Part shown: positions 52,719 through 62,409 of the stretch, piece after piece
Layout of the letters: each line of letters opens with the position of its first letter
Numbering within the stretch: position 1 is the first letter of the stretch
NCBI GenBank assembly: GCA_965120375.1
Contig: CBCPMW010000007.1
Span: forward strand, 38,554 to 102,553
Length of the DNA stretch: 64,000 nt
Direction of reading: 5' to 3'
From: CASPLG01 sp965120375
GTDB taxonomy: Bacteria; Bacillota; Clostridia; Oscillospirales; Acutalibacteraceae
The notes under the pieces: generated by a model
The model's database searches: none
The model's input: only the letters and a program-made list of their open reading frames with translations
Told to the model about the DNA's origin: nothing
Translations under genes and position numbers: made by a program

Positions 52719-54179
52719 ATGACTTTGGGTGAAATGATAAAAGATATAAAGATTTTAGAATTAAAAGCTGATTTATCCGAAGAAGTTTCCGATATAGCGT
52801 TTGATTCTAGGGAAGTTAAACCTGGATGTTTGTTTGTTTGTCTAGATGGATCGGAAACTGACGGACATAACTTTATAGATGACGCGATAAAAAACGGAGC
52901 AAAAATTCTTATTATTCAGAAAAAAGTAGATACCAGAGCTTGCGGTTTTGTTTTTGTAGAAAATACTAGAGAAGCACTCGCGATAATTTCTAGAAATTTT
53001 TTTAAAAATCCTGCTTCAAGACTAAAAGTTATTGGAATAACAGGAACAAAAGGGAAAACTACAACTTCTTGTATGATAAAATCTATTTTAGAATCAAATG
53101 GTGAAAAGACGGGGCTTATCGGGACTTTAGGTTTGGTAATTGGAGAAGATGTTACTTCTCTGAAAAATACAACTCCTGAATCCTATGAAGTCCAAAAATG
53201 CTTAAAAAAAATGGTAGATAGTGGGTGCAAATACGCTGTTTTGGAAGCGTCATCAATTGGACTTCGTGATCACAGATTAGACGGATTCGAGTTTGATTGC
53301 GGTGTTTTTACAAACTTTTCGAATGACCATATTGGCGGAAATGAGCACAAAAGCATGCAAGAATATTTGCAGTGTAAAAGCATGTTGTTTAAGAAGTGCA
53401 AAATTGGCTTTATAAATATTGATGATGAAAGTGCAGAAAAAGTTGTGGAAGAAGGTACTTGTAAAGTAGAAACTTTTGGATTTTCCGAAAAATCAAATTT
53501 TAAAGCCAGAGAACCAAGACTACTTAGAAAAGATGGGTATCTTGGATGCTCTTTTTTAGTTTGTGGAAAAGTTAATTTTAGTGCAAATATTCCAACTCCA
53601 GGCAAATTTAATATTTATAATGCATTAGCAGCGATTTGCGTTTGTAATTATCTGGGAGTAGAAGAAGAAATCATAAAAAAAGGGTTAGATCTTGTGAAAG
53701 TAAAGGGAAGGGTTGAACCTATCAAAGTTCCAGGTGGATATACACTTTTGATAGATTATGCACATAATGCACTAAGTATGGAAAATCTTCTAAAGACATT
53801 GAAAGAATATAAACCAAACAGGCTTATAACTATGTTTGGAGCAGGTGGAAATAGACCGAAAATAAGAAGATATGAAATGGGTGAAGTTTCAGGAAAACTA
53901 TCTGATTTATCTGTGGTTACGGCTGACAATTCAAGATACGAAAACATAAAGGATATAGTTAAGGATATAAAAATTGGCCTTGATAAAGTAAAAGGTAAGT
54001 ATATTGTAATAGAAGATAGAAAACAAGCGATAAAGTACTGTATAGAAAATGCAGAGCCCGGAGACATAATAATTTTAGCTGGAAAAGGGCACGAAACTTA
54101 CCAGGAAATTTCTGGAGTAAGATATCCCTTTGATGAACGAGTTGTAATTAAAGAGATAATAGCTACAAAAGTGCAGTAA
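52719..54179 (+). CDS. murE: UDP-MurNAc-tripeptide synthetase MurE
   Basis: A 486-residue Mur ligase that adds the third amino acid to UDP-MurNAc-L-Ala-D-Glu. The ATP-binding loop is GITGTKGKTTTS, and NTTPESYE and EASSIGL are conserved. In the C-terminal domain the specificity motif reads DNSR. The Arg corresponds to the DNPR motif of meso-diaminopimelate-adding enzymes, so DAP-type peptidoglycan is likely. AAAAGGAG precedes ATG 52719. murF follows after 13 bases. Confidence 0.95.
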   Translation: MTLGEMIKDIKILELKADLSEEVSDIAFDSREVKPGCLFVCLDGSETDGHNFIDDAIKNGAKILIIQKKVDTRACGFVFVENTREALAIISRNFFKNPASRLKVIGITGTKGKTTTSCMIKSILESNGEKTGLIGTLGLVIGEDVTSLKNTTPESYEVQKCLKKMVDSGCKYAVLEASSIGLRDHRLDGFEFDCGVFTNFSNDHIGGNEHKSMQEYLQCKSMLFKKCKIGFINIDDESAEKVVEEGTCKVETFGFSEKSNFKAREPRLLRKDGYLGCSFLVCGKVNFSANIPTPGKFNIYNALAAICVCNYLGVEEEIIKKGLDLVKVKGRVEPIKVPGGYTLLIDYAHNALSMENLLKTLKEYKPNRLITMFGAGGNRPKIRRYEMGEVSGKLSDLSVVTADNSRYENIKDIVKDIKIGLDKVKGKYIVIEDRKQAIKYCIENAEPGDIIILAGKGHETYQEISGVRYPFDERVVIKEIIATKVQ

Positions 54180-54192
54180 GAAAGGGGTTTTT

Positions 54193-55605
54193 ATGGAAAG
54201 TGTAAGTATAAGTGAAATAGTAAAATGGTGTAAGGGTGAAATTATAAAAGGGGATTTAAATTCTAAGGTAAATTCTGTAAGTGTAGATAGTAGAACTTGC
54301 CATGGCGGGAGTTTATTTATACCACTTGAGGGAGAAAAAGTTGATGGGCACAAATTTATAAAGGAAGCTTTTTCAACTGGAGCAAGAGCGGCTCTTCTAA
54401 GCCAAAAAGAATACGAGAATATAAAGACTGAAAAAATCTTAATTCGTGTAGAAGACACGCTTTTGGCGCTTCAGGATATAGCTAAGAACTATAGACGAAA
54501 ATTTCACATTCCTATTATAGGTGTAACAGGAAGTGTCGGGAAAACTACAACGAAAGAAATGATAGCTTCAGCCCTTTCGACTGAACTTGAAGTTCTTAAA
54601 AATGACGGAAATCTAAATGGTCAAGTAGGGTTGCCACTTACGATTTTAAATTTAGAAAAACATCATCAAGTGGCAGTGCTTGAGATGGGGATAAGCCAGT
54701 TTGGAGAAATGGATAAATTATCAAGCATCGCGCTTGCAGATATTGGTGTGATTACAAATATAGGTATTTCTCATATGGAAAATCTAAAAACGAAAGAAAA
54801 TATTCGAGAAGAAAAACTAAAATTACTAAAAAACTACAAGGGAAAATATTTTTTAAACGGAGACAGCACTCTTTTATTTGATATAGATAAAGATAAATTC
54901 AAAGATGTAGTATATTTTGGACTCAATGGCCAGTTTCAATATAGGGCGGAAGATATTTTGTCAGACGGTGAATCTACAACTTTTACACTGGTTACTACAA
55001 ATTTCCGAGAAAGTGTAACTATTCCATGCCTTGGAATACATAATGTTTACAACGCTCTTGCAGCGATTTCTGTTTCTTTAAGTATGGGTATGTACCTTGA
55101 CGATATAAAATCTGGTATTTTATCTTACAAGGGTGTCGCTGGGAGAGAAGAAATCGTCTGTATAAATGGAGTAAACATAATTGATAGTTCATATAATGCA
55201 AGCCCGGATTCTGTAAAAAGCTTAATAAGTGTTCTGAGAACTATTTTATCAAACGGTAGAAACATAATTGTATTAGCTGATATGTTAGAGCTTGGGCAAC
55301 AAGCGGAGAAAATTCATTATGATTTAGGGAAATATATTGCAGTAGAAGGAATAGATATTTTAATCACAATTGGGGATTTAGCAAATTTTGTAAATAAAGG
55401 GGCGCTATCAGCATCTGCACCAATACAAGCATTACATTTTAATTCTAATAAAGAAGTATCTGATTGCATTTGTAAGCTTATCAAGGAAGGTGACAAGATT
55501 TTAGTAAAAGGATCTAGAGGAATGCATGTAGATGAAGTTGTTTTAGATATAAAGAATTATTTAAGCGATCTAAAAAATAGAAAACCCCCAAGAAATGGAG
55601 GGTAA
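54193..55605 (+). CDS. murF: UDP-MurNAc-tripeptide--D-Ala-D-Ala ligase MurF
   Basis: A 470-residue Mur ligase that adds D-Ala-D-Ala, the last cytoplasmic step of the peptide stem. Motifs: SVDSRTCHGGSLFIPL at the N-terminus, the ATP loop GVTGSVGKTTTKEM, LEMGISQFGEM, NALAAISVSLSMG, and IDSSYNASPDSVKS in the C-terminal domain. It is co-transcribed with murE. No mraY or murD follows. Confidence 0.95.
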   Translation: MESVSISEIVKWCKGEIIKGDLNSKVNSVSVDSRTCHGGSLFIPLEGEKVDGHKFIKEAFSTGARAALLSQKEYENIKTEKILIRVEDTLLALQDIAKNYRRKFHIPIIGVTGSVGKTTTKEMIASALSTELEVLKNDGNLNGQVGLPLTILNLEKHHQVAVLEMGISQFGEMDKLSSIALADIGVITNIGISHMENLKTKENIREEKLKLLKNYKGKYFLNGDSTLLFDIDKDKFKDVVYFGLNGQFQYRAEDILSDGESTTFTLVTTNFRESVTIPCLGIHNVYNALAAISVSLSMGMYLDDIKSGILSYKGVAGREEIVCINGVNIIDSSYNASPDSVKSLISVLRTILSNGRNIIVLADMLELGQQAEKIHYDLGKYIAVEGIDILITIGDLANFVNKGALSASAPIQALHFNSNKEVSDCICKLIKEGDKILVKGSRGMHVDEVVLDIKNYLSDLKNRKPPRNGG

Positions 55606-55609
55606 AAAA

Positions 55610-55774
55610 TCACTGAATAGAAGTTTCAAGATAATCTTCAAGTTCCTGTTCTTCTTTTTTCTTTTTTCTTTTATCCATTATTACAAATAGTGCAATGGTC
55701 AAGGACATTATAGTTATAATAGAAGTAACTACGGCAGCTATAGTCATAAATGTGCAATGATTTCTCTCTCTCAT
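55610..55774 (-). CDS. 54-residue single-pass membrane protein, unknown
   Basis: ATG 55774 is preceded by GAGGGGG nine bases upstream. The product starts with a short charged N-terminus (MRERN), then one membrane segment of about 24 residues (TIAAVVTSIITIMSLTIALFVI). A run of Lys/Arg and Glu (DKRKKKKEEQELEDYL) ends it. A TATAAT inside a perfect palindrome lies just upstream, and a weak stem (ACCCCC/GGAGGGT, about 55584-55603) with a T-rich tract follows on the minus strand. The good ribosome binding site, promoter and clear topology make it a likely real gene. Confidence 0.68.
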   Translation of the reverse strand: MRERNHCTFMTIAAVVTSIITIMSLTIALFVIMDKRKKKKEEQELEDYLETSIQ

Positions 55775-55801
55775 AACTAGGTTTCCCCCTCACGGATATA
55801 T

Positions 55802-55820
55802 TTGTGGTATTATACCACAA
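55802..55820 (-). promoter_or_regulatory. perfect palindrome enclosing an extended -10 promoter
   Basis: TTGTGGTAT-T-ATACCACAA, nine-base arms around one base. On the minus strand it contains TGGTATAAT, an extended -10 element (TATAAT at 55809-55814), 35 bases before the small membrane protein gene. A dimeric repressor could cover the -10. On the plus strand a T-run follows six bases later, so a terminator role for the mur operon is the alternative. Confidence 0.55.
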
Positions 55821-55894
55821 CATTCCTTTTTTTTTGTAGAATTTTGAAATTAAAATATTTAAAGTTTAGTTAAAAAACAAGTTTATATTTTTCG

Positions 55895-55924
55895 TTGACA
55901 AGACTTAAATATTTGCACTATAAT
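55895..55924 (+). promoter_or_regulatory. sigma-A promoter of the HD hydrolase gene
   Basis: Perfect TTGACA (55895-55900), an 18-base spacer and perfect TATAAT (55919-55924), 33 bases before the GTG start at 55958. Confidence 0.85.
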
Positions 55925-55957
55925 TTCATGGAATAAATTTTTGTGGGGATAGGTTTT

Positions 55958-56551
55958 GTGGATTTAGAAAATTTGAAACGTGAGTTTATAGGAATATACA
56001 GAGAAAATATATTAAGGCAGGGGTCAGCAGAACTGCTTAAGTGGATTTTAAATACAGATTTTTTTGTAGCTCCAGCTAGTACTAAGTTTCACTGCGCGTG
56101 CGAGGGTGGACTTGTTAAACACAGTTTGAATGTTTACAAAGTTTTAACTAGCAGGCATTTTGATTCAGAAAACGATAATCTAGAAAGCTTTACGATATGT
56201 TCACTTTTGCACGATTTATGTAAAGTACAGTTTTACAAGGTTTCTACTAGAAATGTCAAAAATGAAATGACAGGAATTTGGGAAAAACAGCCTTTTTATC
56301 AAGTTGATGATGCTTTTCCCTATGGGCATGGAGAAAAATCTGTGTTTTTGATAGAAAGATTTATGAGACTTAAGACGTCGGAAGCGATGGCGATTAGATG
56401 GCACATGGGCGGGTTTGATGATTCGGTTAAGTCTGGAAATTTTTCAATGAGCTTGGCGTTTGATAAGTTTCCACTGGCTGTGAAAATGCATATTGCAGAT
56501 TTAGAAGCAACGTATCTAATGGAAAGACAAGTTCCGGTGGCTGCCTTTTGA
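55958..56551 (+). CDS. HD-domain hydrolase
   Basis: About 197 residues from GTG 55958, which follows GGGGATAGG; a GTG five codons upstream lies closer to the promoter. HD metal-site motifs are in order: GGLVKHSLNVYK (H), CSLLHDLCKV (HD), YGHGEKSVFLIERF and AIRWHMGGFD (H), then HIADLEATYL (D). HD enzymes are phosphohydrolases acting on nucleotides or cyclic dinucleotides; the substrate is unknown. Confidence 0.85.
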   Translation: MDLENLKREFIGIYRENILRQGSAELLKWILNTDFFVAPASTKFHCACEGGLVKHSLNVYKVLTSRHFDSENDNLESFTICSLLHDLCKVQFYKVSTRNVKNEMTGIWEKQPFYQVDDAFPYGHGEKSVFLIERFMRLKTSEAMAIRWHMGGFDDSVKSGNFSMSLAFDKFPLAVKMHIADLEATYLMERQVPVAAF

Positions 56552-56644
56552 AAGGTTTTTTTATGGCAAATTTTAATGATATTGTATATAATATTATTAG
56601 TTCTCAAGGAATGTATTGTTTTTTGGTCCTAAGGGGTGGGAATT

Positions 56645-57856
56645 TTGTTTGTGCTTTTGCTAAATGCTGGGAGTTCATCACTTAAATTTCAGATTATGGA
56701 CAGTGAAAAAGAGGAAGTTTTAGCAAGAGGGATTTTTGAAAGGATAGGATTAAATAATTCAGTTTTAAAATTTAAAATTGAGAAGGGAAATGTAGAAAAA
56801 ACTCTAGAATTTCAAGAAAAAATTGATCATAAGAAAGCGCTTGAAATCTTTATGGATACTTTATCTGGAGAAGAAACTATTTCTGAAGTCTTCCAAAGAA
56901 TTTTTGCAATTGGGCACAGGGTAGTTCACGGAGGAAAATATTTTAGTAAGGCAACAGTTATAAATGATGATGTTGTTTCTAAGATTAAAAAACTTATAGG
57001 CCTTGCACCGCTTCATAATAAACCTAGTTTAGATGTAATACTTGCTTGTCGAGGCCTTTTTAGAAGTATAAAAGTACAAATTGCTGTTTTTGATACGTCT
57101 TTTTATTTTGATTTGCCTGAAAAAGCGTATATGTATGCGATTCCATATAGATTTTATGAAAAGTATGGGATAAGAAAATATGGGTTTCACGGAATGTCGC
57201 ATAAATTTGTTAGTGAAAAATGTGCTAAAATGATAAATAAAGATATTGTAAATTTAAAAATTATTTCATGTCACCTTGGAAATGGGTCATCTATTACTGC
57301 AATTAAAAATGGAAAAGCTATAGATACTAGTATGGGTTTTACTCCACTAGATGGTATTATGATGGGGACTAGATGTGGGAGTCTAGATCCAGCAGTCGTG
57401 ACTTTTATCCAGGAAAGAGAGAATTTAAATTTTAAAGATATAGACAATATTTTGAATAAAGAGTCTGGACTTTTAGGGATTTCTGGGATTTCAAGTGATG
57501 CAAGAGACATTATAGAAGCTGAAAGAAATAATGAAAAAAGGGCAATTTTGGCTAGTGAAATGATGAGATACCAAATTATAAAGCATATAGGGGCTTACTC
57601 TGCGGCAATGAATGGTCTTGATGCACTAATTTTTACTGCTGGAATTGGCGAAAATATAGAAGAGTACCGAATAAAAGTATGTAAGGAACTAGAATTTTTA
57701 GGGATTAAGATAGATGAAAAACTAAATAAAGAAAAAAGCTTTGGGGAAAATAGAAAAATTTCTAAACAAGACTCTAAAGTGGATGTTTTTGTTATAGAAA
57801 CTAATGAAGAGCTAATGATGGCAAGGGAAGTAGTGTCTTGCTTGGGGAATGTTTAA
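56645..57856 (+). CDS. ackA: acetate kinase
   Basis: AckA makes ATP from acetyl phosphate in fermentation. I use TTG 56645, which follows GGGGTGGG and gives the expected start MFVLLLNAGSSSLKFQ. Conserved segments: GHRVVHGG, LAPLHNKPSL, FDTSFYFDLP, YGIRKYGFHGMSHKFVS, CHLGNGSSITAI, DTSMGFTPLDG and FTAGIGEN. The full length of 403 residues is normal. No pta gene is adjacent. Confidence 0.96.
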   Translation: MFVLLLNAGSSSLKFQIMDSEKEEVLARGIFERIGLNNSVLKFKIEKGNVEKTLEFQEKIDHKKALEIFMDTLSGEETISEVFQRIFAIGHRVVHGGKYFSKATVINDDVVSKIKKLIGLAPLHNKPSLDVILACRGLFRSIKVQIAVFDTSFYFDLPEKAYMYAIPYRFYEKYGIRKYGFHGMSHKFVSEKCAKMINKDIVNLKIISCHLGNGSSITAIKNGKAIDTSMGFTPLDGIMMGTRCGSLDPAVVTFIQERENLNFKDIDNILNKESGLLGISGISSDARDIIEAERNNEKRAILASEMMRYQIIKHIGAYSAAMNGLDALIFTAGIGENIEEYRIKVCKELEFLGIKIDEKLNKEKSFGENRKISKQDSKVDVFVIETNEELMMAREVVSCLGNV

Positions 57857-57868
57857 AGGAGAGATAAA

Positions 57869-60800
57869 ATGCCGGGGTTTGTTCACCTCCATTTACACAG
57901 TGAATACAGTTTGCTTGATGGAGCATGTAAAATAAAAGAGCTTGTATCAAAGGTAAAATTAATGGGTCAAAACGCAGTTGCTGTTACTGACCATGGAGTT
58001 ATGTACGGAATAATAGACTTTTATAAACAGGCAAAAAAAGAGGGGATAAAACCGATCATAGGTTGTGAGGTTTATGTTGCTAGAAGAACGAGGTTTGATA
58101 GAGATTTTAGTTTTGATAGAGGTAGTTTCCATTTAGTTTTACTTTGTAAAGATGATAAAGGGTACCAAAACTTAATGCGCTTGGTTTCAGAAGCTTGGAT
58201 TTCAGGGTTTTATGGTAAACCTAGGGTTGATAAAGATCTTTTGAAAAAATATAGCGAAGGATTAATTGCTTTATCTGCATGTCTTGCCGGTGAAATACCT
58301 AGATTGCTGCTTGCAAACGACTATTCTGGAGCAAAGAAGGTAGCTGGAGAATACAGAGAAATATTTGGACAAGAAAATTTTTTTCTAGAAATCCAAGACC
58401 ATAACCTTTCAGAGCAAAAACAAATAAATCCTCTTATAGTAAAACTTTCTCAGGAAACAAATATTCCTTTAGTTGCAACAAATGATTGCCACTATATTAA
58501 TAGTGAAGACTCTCATATGCATAAGGTTTTACTTTGCATACAAACGAATCAAACTATAAATGACAAAAATTCATTTGAGTTTCAGTCCGATCAGTTTTAC
58601 GTAAAAAATCAGAAAGAAATGGAAGAACTTTTTGATTTTTGTCCAGAAGCGATAGAAAACACACAAAAAATTGCCGATAGATGTAATGTTAATATTGAAT
58701 TCGGTAACACAAAACTTCCCAGATTTAGTGCTCCAGATGGGAAAGACAATTTTGAATATTTTAAGGAAAAGTGCTATGCTGGACTCAAAAAATATTATGG
58801 CCAGAATCCAGAAAAAGCTGTGTTAGATCGACTAGAATATGAGCTTTCAACTATAAAATCTATGGGATATGTTGATTATTATCTTATAGTGCAGGATTTT
58901 GTTAATTACGCGAAAGAGTCAAAAATTCCAGTTGGTCCAGGTCGAGGGTCGGGAGCTGGAAGTTTGGCAGCTTACTGTATAGGAATTACAGGAATAGATC
59001 CTTTAAAATATAATTTGTTGTTTGAAAGATTTTTAAATCCGGAACGAGTGAGTATGCCGGACTTTGATATAGATTTTTGTTATGAAAGACGCCAAGAGGT
59101 AATAGATTATGTTATAAAAAAGTACGGAAAAGATCATGTTTCTCAAATAGTGACTTTTGGAACAATGGCGGCAAGAGCAGCAATAAAAGACGTAGGAAGA
59201 GCGATGGATATTCCTTATGCGACGACTGACAGCATTTCTAAGCTTGTACCATCTGAACTTGGTATGACTTTAGATAAAGCTCTTGATATATCTTTTGAGC
59301 TAAAAGAAATTTATAGAAAAGATGAAAAAATGCAAGAATTTATAGATATGGCAAGAAAAGTAGAAGGAATGCCACGTCATGCCTCAACTCACGCAGCTGG
59401 GGTAGTTATAACTGATAAACCAGTTTATAGTTATGTTCCATTAGCGAAAAACGACGATTCAGTTGTAGCTCAGTATACTATGACTCTTTTAGAAGAACTG
59501 GGGCTACTTAAAATGGATTTTTTAGGACTGAGAACCCTAACGGTTATAAGTCACACTGAATCTATGATAAAATCTCAGAATCCAAATTTTGATACAAATT
59601 CAATAAAGGAGGAAAAAGAAGTATATGATATGCTGTCAAGAGGGGAAACAGACGGGGTTTTTCAGTTCGAATCTACTGGTATGAAAAATATTATTTCGCA
59701 ACTAAAACCAGAAAAAATGGAAGATTTAATAGCCATTATTTCACTTTACAGGCCTGGCCCTATGGATTCTATACAAACTTATATCGAAAATAAACACAAT
59801 CCGGAAAAAATAAAGTATCTTCACCCTAAACTCTCTAAAATTCTCGATGTTACCTATGGGTGTATAATTTATCAAGAACAAGTTATGCAAATATTTCGTG
59901 AGTTGGCTGGTTATTCAGCGGGTAGAGCAGATATAGTAAGAAGAGCTATGTCTAAGAAAAAAGCAGATGTTATGGAAAGAGAAAAAAATGTATTTATAAA
60001 TGGACTTAAAAGTGAGAGTGGAGAAATTTTAGTTGAAGGGTGCTTAAAAAGAGGAGTAAGTAAGGATATTGCTGAAAAAATTTTCTCCCAAATGGAAAGT
60101 TTTGCCGCATATGCTTTTAATAAATCGCATGCAGCAGCATATGCTCTTATTTCATATAAAACTGCTTGGCTCAAGTGTAAATATCCTAAAGAGTTTATGG
60201 CTTCTCTTTTAACTAGTGTACTTAATTTTAGCGATAAAATATTTACTTATATTTCACAATGTAGACGTATGGGGATTGAAGTTTTACCCCCAAGTGTAAA
60301 CGAAAGTGAAAAGAATTTTACAGTTTCAGGCAATAAAATAAGGTTTGGACTCGGAGCAATAAAAGCTATTTCAGATAATTTTATAAGTAAGCTTTTGGAT
60401 GAAAGGAAACAAAATGGAGAATTTAAATCTTTTTATAGTTTTTGTGAAAGAATGTACGGACAAGATTTTAACAAAAGACTTCTTGAAAATTTGATAAAAA
60501 GTGGAGCATTTGATATGTTTAAGCGAAACAGAAGACAAATGCTAAGTGTCGTAGAAAAAGTAGTTGAAGATCTTTCTAAAAATAAAAAGAAAAATATAGA
60601 AGGACAAATTGGATTTTTCCAAAATATAGATAGTGGTGAAGATGACGAGATTGATTTTCCGAGTCTTGACGAATTTCCCAGAAACACACTTCTTGCAATG
60701 GAAAAAGAAATTGTTAAGATGTATATATCTGGTCATCCACTTCTTGATTATTTTAGCCATATAGATAAAAGAACGGTGAATAAAGTAGCAGACATTTTTT

Positions 60801-61384
60801 CTGAAAATTCAGATTCTAACAGACAGAATCGAGTAAAAATTAAAGTAGTTATATCTTCGGTAAAACTAAAAATCACAAAAAATAATAGTACAATGGCTTT
60901 TTTGAAAGTAGAAGATTTAACTGGAACTATAGAAGTTATTGTTTTTCCAAAAGTATTTTCTGAGTATAATAAGTACATACATGAGGAAAATCTTGTTACA
61001 ATAAGAGGGGTAGTAAAATCAGAAGATGAAGGTGAATGTAGAATTATATGTGATAAAATTTCTGATATAGACGAAGATGAAAATGAAGAAAAAATCGAAA
61101 AAAAAGAAAAAAATCTAGAAAATGAAACTAAAAATAAGGAAAAACTAGCAAAAGGGAACAGAAATGGGTTATACTTAAAGCTTGAAAGTGAAAATTCTGA
61201 AGAGTACAAAAAATCTACACTTTTGCTTAGTATTTTTGAGGGTACAACTCCTGTATATATGTTTTTTGAAGATAAAAAAAGTCTAAAATTAACACCAAGA
61301 AGTATGTGGGTTCACTTAAATGATGTCCTTGTAAACGAACTTAAAAATCAAATAGGTGAAAAGAATGTAGCGATAAAAACTTAA
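57869..61384 (+). CDS. dnaE: DNA polymerase III alpha subunit DnaE
   Basis: An 1171-residue replicative polymerase. The PHP domain starts FVHLHLHSEYSLLDGA; the polymerase core has GPGRGSGAGSLAAYC and the catalytic Asp pair in MPDFDIDFCYERR, plus RHASTHAAGVVI. The helix-hairpin-helix and OB-fold regions lie around FLKVEDLTGTIEVIVFP (about 1012). A highly charged Lys/Glu run (about 1070-1105) links to the tail domain. AAGGAGAG precedes ATG 57869, 12 bases after ackA. Confidence 0.97.
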   Translation: MPGFVHLHLHSEYSLLDGACKIKELVSKVKLMGQNAVAVTDHGVMYGIIDFYKQAKKEGIKPIIGCEVYVARRTRFDRDFSFDRGSFHLVLLCKDDKGYQNLMRLVSEAWISGFYGKPRVDKDLLKKYSEGLIALSACLAGEIPRLLLANDYSGAKKVAGEYREIFGQENFFLEIQDHNLSEQKQINPLIVKLSQETNIPLVATNDCHYINSEDSHMHKVLLCIQTNQTINDKNSFEFQSDQFYVKNQKEMEELFDFCPEAIENTQKIADRCNVNIEFGNTKLPRFSAPDGKDNFEYFKEKCYAGLKKYYGQNPEKAVLDRLEYELSTIKSMGYVDYYLIVQDFVNYAKESKIPVGPGRGSGAGSLAAYCIGITGIDPLKYNLLFERFLNPERVSMPDFDIDFCYERRQEVIDYVIKKYGKDHVSQIVTFGTMAARAAIKDVGRAMDIPYATTDSISKLVPSELGMTLDKALDISFELKEIYRKDEKMQEFIDMARKVEGMPRHASTHAAGVVITDKPVYSYVPLAKNDDSVVAQYTMTLLEELGLLKMDFLGLRTLTVISHTESMIKSQNPNFDTNSIKEEKEVYDMLSRGETDGVFQFESTGMKNIISQLKPEKMEDLIAIISLYRPGPMDSIQTYIENKHNPEKIKYLHPKLSKILDVTYGCIIYQEQVMQIFRELAGYSAGRADIVRRAMSKKKADVMEREKNVFINGLKSESGEILVEGCLKRGVSKDIAEKIFSQMESFAAYAFNKSHAAAYALISYKTAWLKCKYPKEFMASLLTSVLNFSDKIFTYISQCRRMGIEVLPPSVNESEKNFTVSGNKIRFGLGAIKAISDNFISKLLDERKQNGEFKSFYSFCERMYGQDFNKRLLENLIKSGAFDMFKRNRRQMLSVVEKVVEDLSKNKKKNIEGQIGFFQNIDSGEDDEIDFPSLDEFPRNTLLAMEKEIVKMYISGHPLLDYFSHIDKRTVNKVADIFSENSDSNRQNRVKIKVVISSVKLKITKNNSTMAFLKVEDLTGTIEVIVFPKVFSEYNKYIHEENLVTIRGVVKSEDEGECRIICDKISDIDEDENEEKIEKKEKNLENETKNKEKLAKGNRNGLYLKLESENSEEYKKSTLLLSIFEGTTPVYMFFEDKKSLKLTPRSMWVHLNDVLVNELKNQIGEKNVAIKT

Positions 61385-61430
61385 ATCGAGAGATGGGTTT
61401 AAAATTATAAATATGGGGGGTGGGTTTATT

Positions 61431-62399
61431 TTGGATATAAAAAGAGTAGCTATACTGACAAGTGGAGGAGACGCTCCCGGAATGAATGCAGCTGTGAGAG
61501 CTATTGTACGTTTTGCAATATCAAGTGGGATAGAAGTACTGGGGATAAAAAAAGGATTTAGCGGCCTTATAAATGGGGATAGTTTTGAGATGAACCTTAG
61601 AACTGTTTCAGAGATAATTCATCGTGGTGGAACAATTCTTTCTACAGCGAGAAGTCCGGAATTTAAAACAGAAGAAGGGATAAGTAAAGCTGTAAATTTT
61701 TGTTCGGATATGAAAATAAATTGCGTCATCGTAATAGGTGGAGACGGTTCTTTTCGTGGAGCAAATGAACTCGTAAAATCAGGGATAACATGTATGTGTA
61801 TTCCCGGGACTATTGATAATGATGTTGCTTGTAGTGAGTATACTATAGGGTTTGACACGGCTATGAACACAGCTATGGAAATGATTGATAAAGTCAGGGA
61901 TACGGCCCAGTCGCATGATAGATGCAATGTTGTAGAAGTAATGGGTAGAAGCTGCGGAGACATTGCACTTTATACAGGTATAGCTGTAGGTGCAACGTCA
62001 ATTTTAATTCCTGAAGTAAAAGTTGATATAGAGAAAGATGTAGTTGAGAGAATAAGATTTACTCAAAAAATCGGCAAACGTCATTTTATAGTGATTGTGT
62101 CCGAAGGACTGAAAATGGCAAATTATGTCACCGAAAATATACAAAAAATTACAGGGATAGAATCTCGAGTAACTATACTAGGTCATGTTCAAAGAGGAGG
62201 CTCTCCAACTATACGAGATAGAGTTATTGCAAGTCAAATGGGCTGTCATCTTGTAGATTTGCTAGTAAAAGGAACAAAAAATAAAGTAATAATTCTAAAA
62301 AACAGCAAAATTTCGGATATAGACATAGAAGAAGCTGTAAAAATGAAAAGGGGATTTGACAGGGAACTTTACGAAAAAGCGCTCACGATTTCAATATAA
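61431..62399 (+). CDS. pfkA: 6-phosphofructokinase
   Basis: An ATP-dependent PfkA of 322 residues. I use TTG 61431, six bases after GGGGGGTGGG, since it gives the canonical beginning before RVAILTSGGDAPGMNAAVRA; ATG 61413 overlaps the ribosome binding site. IGGDGSFRGANEL, CIPGTIDNDV (the catalytic TIDND), GFDTAMNTA and EVMGRSCGDIA are all typical of the bacterial ATP type. It feeds the glycolysis that supports acetate kinase. Confidence 0.95.
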   Translation: MDIKRVAILTSGGDAPGMNAAVRAIVRFAISSGIEVLGIKKGFSGLINGDSFEMNLRTVSEIIHRGGTILSTARSPEFKTEEGISKAVNFCSDMKINCVIVIGGDGSFRGANELVKSGITCMCIPGTIDNDVACSEYTIGFDTAMNTAMEMIDKVRDTAQSHDRCNVVEVMGRSCGDIALYTGIAVGATSILIPEVKVDIEKDVVERIRFTQKIGKRHFIVIVSEGLKMANYVTENIQKITGIESRVTILGHVQRGGSPTIRDRVIASQMGCHLVDLLVKGTKNKVIILKNSKISDIDIEEAVKMKRGFDRELYEKALTISI

Positions 62400-62409
62400 G
62401 AGGTAATAG

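Noticed and set aside
56563..56685. 40-residue ORF (ATG 56563) between the HD hydrolase and ackA
   Set aside because: It overlaps the ackA start and has no recognisable features. A GAAAGG-type ribosome binding site is present, but coding potential is weak. It could at most be a leader peptide.
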